Below are positions 32,769-43,000 of a stretch of 64,000 nt of DNA, piece by piece. Made by a program: the position numbers and the translations under genes. Positions within the stretch are counted from its first letter, which is position 1, and each line of letters starts with the position of its first letter. This DNA is from Nereocystis luetkeana (lineage: Eukaryota > Sar > Phaeophyceae > Laminariales > Laminariaceae), in contig JARUPZ010000011.1 in NCBI GenBank assembly GCA_031213475.1, positions 3,181,001 to 3,245,000 on the forward strand. The letters are read 5' to 3'. Under the pieces are notes generated by a model. The model saw only the letters and a list, made by a program, of their open reading frames with translations, ran no database searches and was not told the origin of the DNA.

Positions 32769-35722
32769 TTTACCTGGGTCTCTCTGAGCGTGAAGGACAC
32801 GAGCGTGGTGGTCGTGAAAAACAGGAACAGCGTCGTGAACATCACCCCGACCTTGAACGCCACGAACTTGCCCAGATCCTGACGGCAAGCGAGAGATAAG
32901 GAACGAAAATTATATACCTGGTACGTTAAGATAATTTACACGCAAAGAGCGACCGGGCCGCGGAATGGGCGAACTAACCCGTTCGAGACCCACACCGCTT
33001 GTAGTATATTGAGACCACGAGAACAAGAAGTGGCGTGTTTTTCAACCGAACACAGTAGGTCACACATCGGGCAGATATGTCGTCTACAGATAGATCGTCT
33101 ACAGATATATCATCTACAGATTGATCATCCAGACCCTAACCTGCCGTCATGAGATGCTGTGCAGGATCTGTACAGTACAAATCCAACCCAGACAACATGC
33201 CCTAGATAATTGCAGACAATACGGATCCCACACTCCCACACCCTTCAACACGAGCTACACACGTACCGGTAACTCAGATCCTACAGACCAGGAATCGATC
33301 TATCCTCGGAAAGGTCTATAGATCATGAACTGGAAATCGATGATACGTCAGCGATCTGTTCCGATGTGAGCAGGTAGTATGCACAGCCGAACAGTTAAGT
33401 GCCGTGTTGTGCGTGTCCCACAGTTCTTGGTTCACAGTTCGGACACTAAACATGTATCATCCTCTAAGCCAGCAGTGCTTCTTGTGCCACTTTTCAGGGC
33501 TATTCACGGGTGGGGTCAAACCTCGCGAGTCAGGTCGGGTCGGGCAAGGGTGACTCGAACCGACCCGTGAGAGTGTGTAAACGTCCTGACACGACCCGAC
33601 CTCACCCGACCCGATCCGACCCGACCCGACCCGACCCGTGAGTTTACAAAAACTCCTGACCCGTGAAGAGCCTTGAATGTGGTCGTTGTCGTCATTTACT
33701 CCCTTACGGCGGTGCTGGGGCACGGCTTCGTGGGCGCCGGGCCCGGTACGCACCAACTCGAGGTCGGCGGCTGCCACATCGCCGGGAAGGTCGGAGCCGC
33801 GTGTACTCCTTTTCCTCGTTTGTCATTGATTTTTCAATAAATTTCCTTGTTTTTCTTAGTTTTACTTGTCCTTTCCTAACGTTCCTTGCTTCATTGTTTC
33901 GTTGTGTTGTTGTCCTTGTGTTCTTTGGTTTCCTTGTTCCTCTTTGATTTCTTAGGTAATTTGGCGTTCCTTGTTTTCTCCTTTTTGTATTTGTCTCCCT
34001 TTTTGTCTTTGTTCTCTCTCATGTTTTTTCAAGCTCCGACAAAAAAAAAAGCGATACAGATATCCAGTCAATCTCCTTTGCCGACGCCATCCATCCAAAG
34101 CGCCTCAAAATGCGGTGGCAGATGCAAGCCGCCACGAAAAACGTCGAAGCGAGAAACGACAACAGGCAAGCATTGCGGCTGCCTAAACAAACGCCGGAGC
34201 TAGGCCTGTCACGCGCTACAGGTAACAGTACCGCGCCCATCATAGAATACGCCGAAACTCGCACAACACGCCAAGGGGGGGGGGGGTACATCCGCCTACA
34301 TCCGACCCATCCCTTGCCAAATCGGGCATGTACAACACGCGAAGGGGATGGACAGAGTGGGTGGGTGCTTGGGTGGGTTGACGGGTGGGTGGATTCGTGC
34401 GTGGGCCGGGGTGGGTCGGTGGCCTTGTTTTACGTTACGTGTATGTTTGTTCAGTCCGCTGGTGTTGCAGCGCACCACTGCTAGGGAAGAAACGCCACTC
34501 GTACAGCTAGGGAAGGTGTCCGTCCCACCCTCACAGCTAGGGAAGGACTCTACTCTCACAGCTAGGGAGGGGCCTCCGATCGATCTCACAGCTCGGGAAA
34601 GGAGTTCCACGCTTACGGCTACTGAAGGAGTTCCACTCCTACAGTTACGCATGGAATTCCAATTTTTCAGGTATGATGGGGAAAACTTCCATTCTTACAG
34701 GCTATGGAAGAAGTGCCACTCTTACAGCTAGGTAAGGAGTGCCACTCAGGGAATGATTCTCCGCTGTTACAGCTACTCAAGGAGCTCCACTCTGACAGCT
34801 GTGATAGGAAAGGGGCTCCACCCTCACAGCTAATGGGGAAGGAGTTCCACTCTCACCTCCGTGGATTCTATGAACTCCGCGGCGTAGTTAAGGTTGAAGA
34901 GCTCATTGTTGTGCACGCCGTACAAGAAACCTCGGCCGCCGTAAAGCGATATTAGCCAGTTCATCACGACGGTATCGTAGCCGACAAACTCCTTCACTAG
35001 AGCCTGCCAGGTTGTCCGGGGACAGGGGAGGCGAAGGCGAAGGCGGACGATAGGAGAGGCGGGGGGGCAGGGGGTGAGGGGGGAAGACGGGGGGGAGGGT
35101 GAGGAGGGCGGGCGGGGGGGGTGTACTCATTATCATGCATGACCATAGTCGTACGTGCTTCGAAGTATGACCATAGACCCTCGTATCCCTACAATGCCGG
35201 GACGGGATGGGGGGGGTGTACTCATTTATTGCTTGCCTTAGTTATTTGACCATTGACCAATGGGCCATTGACAAATGAGGGGGGGGGGAGGTGGGGGAAG
35301 GGGGTGATGGGGTGGGGGGAGGGGGGGTGCGTGCGCGCATACATCTCGAATACGGAAAACTTTTACCGCAGGCCACTGCACCAACGCAGTCGCCACCAAG
35401 AAAAACACACAGCAAAACACTCATTTCTCGAATCAAGAACAAGAGCGAGACTGCAGTAGGTCGATCAACCGAGCGGTGCCGCGATCGACCAAAGGACACT
35501 TCGCCGCCGCTGTCGCCCCCGGCTCACCTGAATCACCGTACCGCCGAGACAGGGGTCGTGAACGCTGACGGTTACGTTAGCCGTGATGATCCCGTGCTTG
35601 CGCCTCAGGTCGGGCCTCAGCATGAGAAAACCTTTCTCCAGCGAGTAGAGGTACACCTCATCCTGCAAGCGCTGGCTTTGGCCTCCCTCCTCTCCTTCCT
35701 GCCCACCCCCCTCCCGCCACTG

Positions 35723-35757
<35 letters not shown>

Positions 35758-38700
35758 GCCGCGGGTCTTGCCTTCCGCTCGCCGTCTCGTCCGCCCCCGC
35801 CGATCCCGCTTGCGTTGCCGCGGTCGACGCGTCAAGTGCACCTTGTAGTGGCGGAGACCCCCATGCCTCCAAGCGCTCTCCCACGCCGTCCCGCCCCCTC
35901 CCTCTTCGACCGCTGTCTCCTGCGGCGCACGTTTCGGCCCGGGAGGCAAGGGTTGTTTGTGTCACCGAGTGGAAACTAGATGCATGCTTCGATAAGGGCG
36001 CATGAAATATTTCCTGAGGCCCCTTCTCACCTGGGAAGCTGTGGTACCCTTTACCAAGCCCCACTCAAAATCTGTCACGTTTGAGAAAAAATCAAAAAGG
36101 GCAACCCGATGGCCTTAGGTACACAACGAAAAATACGAAGACGAAACAAAAACGAATACCAGGTATTGGGTAGGTAATTCCTCAGCTCAGCGGAGCAGCC
36201 CCATCAGTCCGAAAAAAAAAAAATGAATAAAAAACAAATGCTATGGCGGGGGACCATAATAAATAGGATCTACGGTAGACACAAAAACCTATATATATCG
36301 CTTTTTTTAACAACAATATTTGGTCCCATTTAATACGGTCCCCCGTATAGTCGTATCGCATCAATGGGACGGGCGAGAGATATAGCGGGGATCGCATGAT
36401 TGCTTCCCAGAGGGAGGATCAGAACGTAGCTAATCAACAGTAGAGCTTACCATTTTTTTCGAGATTTGGTCTGACTGACTTTAAGTTAAGGGTTAGTTCT
36501 TACGCGTCTCGTACGACACCAACAGCGCGTGGGTCAACCATGCCATTCCTCGAATAAGCGGTAAGCAACCCTCCTATACAAGAAAAGGTAGGGACGAGAA
36601 GGGCGTGTGTGTCTGACACCCGTCACATCTTGGGGGTTCCCGGTCAGTCTCCGCTCCGAGAAGAAAGAACGCTCGCACACATCGGAGAAGATCAGGCCCT
36701 CCCTTGATGATCTAGTTCATTGATGATCTAGCTCATGATCTGAATGTTTCGGGACAGATATATCCCCGAGTCGTAAGAATGATCTGCAAGTCTACTGCAG
36801 ATAATGTATGCCCAAGGTGATCTGTATGGCACGATGGTCGGTTCTGCCCAGCAGGGCATGGAAGGATAGGCTTTGATTGGCTTTTCCCGGGAGGCCCGCA
36901 CAGCGGTTTCGGGAGGATAGTCCAGAAAGTTGAAAGAACATTTCGAGGCGTTCTTCCAAGCAGACTGGATAGACGGAAAGGCTCTTCCCAGGGGCTGGGA
37001 TCATGGTGACGAGGCATCCCTTCAAGGGCTAGATCGATTGTTTTGACTGGCTAGCCCGGACGCAAAAGCGACGGTTTCGAGAGGTTCTTCCAGGGATCCG
37101 GTCGGTGGTTTTGGTTGGATTATCCCGGAGGCTGGAGTGGTTGGTTTGAGAGGGTGTTTCGTAAGCTTGGTTCGACGGTTTCGAGACGTCCGACGTCCTG
37201 TCAGGGACCGGATATCCGGACCACCAATTTTTGGAGGCTCCTTCAGGGGTCGAACCCATGGCCATGCTTCCAGAGGCTCCCACGTACAGAGGCTGGGTTG
37301 ATTGCTCTGGAGGGTGTGTCGACGTCACGTAGCATGTTTGCTGCGATGGCAAGATTAGCTCGGCTCTTCCCATGATCGAGGTGAGGCCCGCGTGAGGGTC
37401 TACGTAGTACGAGGTCGTCCTTGAGTATTCGAGTGGGGCACGGCGAAAGACTAACGTTCGTCGGTCCGCCGTGACCAAACCAAGGAGGTGCAAACACACG
37501 CTCGCGGTTACCTACTGCTACGCCGCTTTCTCGATGGCGCTGCAATCTCGCGACACAAGGCCGACACAGTTAAGCTGGAGCGAGGGAGGCAGGCATCGTC
37601 TGGCGCTGGCCACCAACACCCCTGAACGAATCTACCTCCGACTATTACAGGGGACCATAGTAAATAGGACCAGATACTGTTGGTAAAAATAGGTAAATAT
37701 AAAGCTTTTTGTGTGTACCACAGGTCCTATTGACTATTAATAGGGTCCTCCGTAATAGCACGAAGACGTCAACGACCAAAGAGACAAAAAACTGCAATAA
37801 ACTACAGCCAGATACCGATACTATACTATTGCTACTACAGTACCTCTACTACTAGTCACTACTACTCGTACTACTACAGTTAGTACTACTATAACAACTA
37901 TAATAATAACACTTCTTCAACAAGTACTATTACGGGGGACCATAGTTAATAGGACCAAATATTGTTAGTAAAAATGGTCAGTATATAGGTTTTTATGTAT
38001 ACCATAGGTCCTATTAACTATGCCCCCCCGTAACAACACTATTCTTACTACTACTATTATTAATACTACTACTCCTACTACTACTACTACTACTACTACT
38101 GTGGCATCAGTCCAATCGATACCACGGCACGCCAGGTGACAACAGCGCCACACCCGCACCCACTCCAACACCCGCACATCGTTCGCCTTCCCCTCCCCAA
38201 CACGATTCGGCAAAAACCAAACGGAGGCTAATCACATGATACAATAGACAACACACAACAAACCAAAAACACAAATAACAGGGACAAACACAAGGAAAAG
38301 GGAGAAAAAAACGCGAGAGATTCGGCTGGCTGGCTGGCTTGCTCGCTCGCTTCCCACCACGCTATCATACGCGCAAGATCTCAACAACCCACCTCCTCCC
38401 GCAGACGCAGCCCCCGAACCATGCCCTCCCCCAGTGCCTTTCCCAGACTCCCCCTTGCCCCAGGGCAGCGCGTCCACCAAGGTCTGCACCCTAGACCGCT
38501 TCTCTTCCCCGCTCGCGCCGCAGACCGACCCTCCTCCACCGCCATCCTCCGCCCCCCCCCCCCCTTCCCCCTTGCCGCACCTCTCGATACCCAGCGTGCC
38601 AGGTCCCGACATGGTCCCGACGGCATCCTTACCCGTCACGAGCTTCATGCTGTAGAAAATCTCGGGCGGTAACGATTCCGACAGCAAACCGCTCCCACCG

Positions 38701-40053
38701 CCGGCGGCGGCTGCGCTTCCCCCTTCCCCGCCGCCGACAACGCCTCCGGCGCCACCTCCCGCTGCATCACCAGCGGCACAAAAAAAATTACCCCCCATGC
38801 CCCCTCCCCCTCCTTCTGTTCCCCCATCCCCCCAACCTCCTTCCTGGGCGTCGACCTGTCCTTCAGGATCGGGTGGTAGCGTCGCGCTGACGGATAGCCC
38901 AGGCTCGTCGCCGTAAGACTGCCCGTCAAGCAAGTTTTTTCGCCTCTCGCTGCTGCTGCTGCTGCCGCCGCCGCCGCCGCCACCACCACCTCGATCATCC
39001 GGCGGCATTCGTATATGTATCTGTTCGAGGGGTTCGGGGTTTGGGTTGGGGTTGGATGCGTGCTACGATAGGGGTTGCAACTAGGGGTTGCAACTAGGGG
39101 CTGCAAAAAGGGTTACAATCAGGGGTTGCAACTAGGGGTTGCAATTAGGGGTCGCAAATAGGGGGTTGCAAATGGGGGTTGCTATTAGGGGTTGCAAATA
39201 AGGGTTGCAATCAGCGGTTACAAATAAGGGTTGCAACTAGGGGGTTGTAATTAGGGGTTGCAACCAGGGGTTACAATTAGGGGTTTGCAACTAGGGGTTG
39301 CAATTAGGGATTGCTAGGGGTTGCAACCAGGGGTTACCAAAGGGGTTGCAACCAGGGGTTGCAATTAAGGATGGGACTAGGGGTTGCAACCAGGGGTTGC
39401 AAAGGGATGGAACTTGGGGTTGCACTTTTCGGGACGAATTGTCAATGAATGACGGAGCTCCTCATCAACCGAGGGACTGCCTGCCCGGTATCCCATTCAT
39501 GTTGCACACTACTTTTTGCTATATATACACACCCAGGCCATGGGATTGCTCGTCGGGCTTACACACGTTTGTTCAACTTCAGTCGTTGGGTGATGTATGG
39601 AGGTCCTCGAGTAAGGAGGCCCTAAACGATGAGGTGCTACCCCTACGAGGAGGCTGTACACGATAAGGTGCTACCCCGTCAAGGCGAACACGTGTTGGAG
39701 GTGGGGGGGGGGGGGGGGGGTTGTTGGCGAACCGCGGGCAACGCCGAGGGTTTAGCGTCGCAGCACAAGAGGGAGCCACGGGGGTGGGGGGTGGGGGGGT
39801 GTACTCGATAGCAAATATGTACTCGATCTCATGCGTGGCCGTAGTCGTATGACCATAGACCCTCGCATCCCTACAATGCCGGGACGGAGCATGTCGGGTT
39901 TTCACCGACCAGGCAGATATTGCTTGCACCAAGCGCGAAGCACCGTGAGGTGTCTGGCGAGGCGCATGAAGGGTGAGCTGCATCCTACGAGGAACCGCTT
40001 TTGAGGCGGACTTGCATATGGATGACAGCTTCAATGAGTTGGTTTAATTTCCG

Positions 40054-40084
<31 letters not shown>

Positions 40085-43000
40085 GTACTCATGTCATGCA
40101 TGGCCGTAGTCGTATAACTATAAACCCTCGCATCCCTGCAATGCTGGGTTGGAGCACGTTGGGTTTGTACCGACCAGGCAAATATCGCTTGCACCAAGCG
40201 CGAAGCGCCGTGAGGTATTCAGCGAGTCGTATGAAGGATGAGCTGTATCCTACTATAATAAGACGTAGGGGGACGGGGGACTGAACGGAGAAGCATTTGT
40301 CGCATTGCCAGTAGCCTATCTGTTTGAAGGAAGGAACTAAAGCGTATGGTAGCACTACAGGTTCAGTAAAAGTAGCACTCCAGCCGCAGTACATTAGCAC
40401 TACGTACAGCAATAAAGTAGCATTACACGAGTACTACAAGCAATGCACCAAAACAACCTTGAGTAGCTCTGCCGCAGCAGTACAGCATCACTGCCAGCAA
40501 CAAAGATAGAAATACAGGAGTGCATGATAGCACTACAGCAATACAGTAGCACCGTCGCAGTAGCGCTTTAAGGCAGCACAGTAAAGCTACAGCACCCGCA
40601 TATAGCATAGATAGAGCCTGATATAAAACAACCCACCAGGTACTGTAGTTATCACCACCCCTGGGGAACCACCGGCATGCGTCCTTCATGAGACGTACAC
40701 AATCCACCCACAGGTGGGGTACCCACTTCTAAGACCATCCGTTTTCAGTTTTCATAATTTTTCGAGAAAAAAGACAGGGTGAATCGGCTTGTCACGATAA
40801 AACCACTTGGAATTGGTATGGTTAGTAGATCAATATAAGACCAATAAAGAACACGTTCACAGGCTGTCACGGGGTGGTCTCAAAATGGGTCCCCCGCTGT
40901 CGCACGCGCGATCAAAGTAACAAACGCAGCTTGCAAATATGAGTTTCAACGAAATTATCGATCTCATCACAGCTGAGGTCAGGGTCGCACGAAAACAAGA
41001 GAAAGCGGAGCCGCACTCGCCACCCTGTGTCGGAATTAAAAACAAAACTATTAATACGCCGGTTGGGACTTTCGTCAGAAATTGAATAAAACAAACCAGG
41101 TGTTTTTTTTTTTTAGTTCGTTTTACTTGATTCTCTTAATCCCACCCCGTGTCTGGTATTCAAAAAAACAAGTGGGGTGGGGTGGTATCGATTTTTTTTC
41201 GGGCACCCTTGCTGAGGTAGGGGTCTCTTTTTTTTATGGAAAGCACTAAAGCGTCAGAAAAGCGACCTCGCGAGCCGAAGACACCGTACTCACTTGTAGA
41301 ACATGCAGCTTCGCGGGGTCTACCCCGGCCCGCTCTAAGGCGGCGGGAAGGCACGAAACGGCAGATCGTTGCCCTTTGGGGTTGACGAAGCGGGTGTGCA
41401 GCCAAGCCAGCGAGAGCACGAGACAGGAGGCATTGGCCAAAGTCACGTACTCCAGCACTCGTCTCGTCTGCATGCATATTTAGCCGTTCGTTGCACCGCG
41501 CAGCAGCAGACAGCAGTAGCAGGAAGGAGGAGGAGCAGGAGCAGCAGGAGCAGGAGCAGCAGGAGCAGCAGCAGTAGAGACGACAGATGTCAGGGACAGG
41601 GGGGCGGGAGTGAGGAAACAGAACACGAAAAACAAAACGGAACAAAAAGCAAAGCGCATGAGCATGAGCATGAGGATGAGGATGGAGCAAAAATGTCAGC
41701 GAAAACATCAACTATTAATAAGGCGAAAGGTCAGGAAACGACAAGAACCCCCCCCCCCTCAAGCAGAGTCTGCCTGGTAGGTGAAAACCCAACGCGCTCC
41801 GTCCCAGCCCTGTAGGGATACGAAGGTCTATGGTCACACGACTGTGGGCGTGCATGACTATGAGCACACGCCGCCATCCCTTCCCGAGGCCACACCAAGA
41901 TGATCGGCGCGACGTGTGACACCACAGCCTGCGCCACAGATTGCCTTCGATTCCCACGTTGCCCCTCCAGAGGCACGGCACCGAGACGGGTTCAGAGGCA
42001 AGACATGAGGACATGACGCAGGGATAACTCAGATCTATACTATACACAGGGCAGTAGCAGGGCAGGCATCGCGGACTCCCAAATAAAACAGATGACGGCC
42101 CACTGAAACCTTCTAGATCTTGTAGCTGCCGTTATGAGGTATTGTGCCACGAGCTGCATCACACATGTATCCTCCCGGCAAAAACGTGTTGCCGAAGAGC
42201 TGTGTCGTACACAACTCACCCGGAAAGCATGATATATATAAAGCTGATCGTACGTACCAGGTATATATGTATCGGGAACATAGCCTCCCCGAAACATATA
42301 GATCACGAATAAGGGACATGATCTGATCGATCTGATCTATCTGTTCTATCTGATCTGATCTGTCCGATGCGTACAACCATTCACGGTACGCGCCCAAGCG
42401 GCCCCGATCCGACGGCCTTCTGAGCGGTTACGTGGCCTCTGGCCTCGTATCGCGTGCAACCACCTGATACGAAATATCTGGTATACCAACACACCTAATG
42501 TAAATACAACAATACATGTCGCCGTACAGGTACTACGGCATCCCGCTGCAGACTCGACAGCAGTCTTCGGTGCAGCAGTCTTCGGTGTTTCGCTGCGGTT
42601 AGTGCTTCATGTAGTTTTCTCACACTTCGTACGAGATGAACAGGCAGTATGGAGCAAGTAGGTTGGGGGGGAGACCGCAGTCGAAGTGCGGCGAAGAGGC
42701 CTCATCCTACCCTACCCTACCCTACCGTACCCTCCCCCACCGTACCCTACCCTACCCTATGAATACCCTACCCTACCCTCCAAGAGCAGTACTCGTATGG
42801 TATGAACAGGCAGTGTGAGCAGCACTCGAACACTTTGAACATACAGTATGTAGCATGTGGGTTGAGGTGGAGACAACAGTTGAAATGAAGCGAACTAGCC
42901 TTATCCTACCCTACCCTACCCTACCCTACCCTCCACGAGCAGTACTCGTGTGGTATGAATGACAGTGAGTGCAGTACTCTTGGGGTATGAACAGGCAGTA

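Noticed and set aside
39060-39430. CRISPR-like array
   Set aside because: Units are 13-14 bp tandem repeats without spacers in a eukaryotic intron; the same holds for the 21-23 and 34.5 kb arrays.
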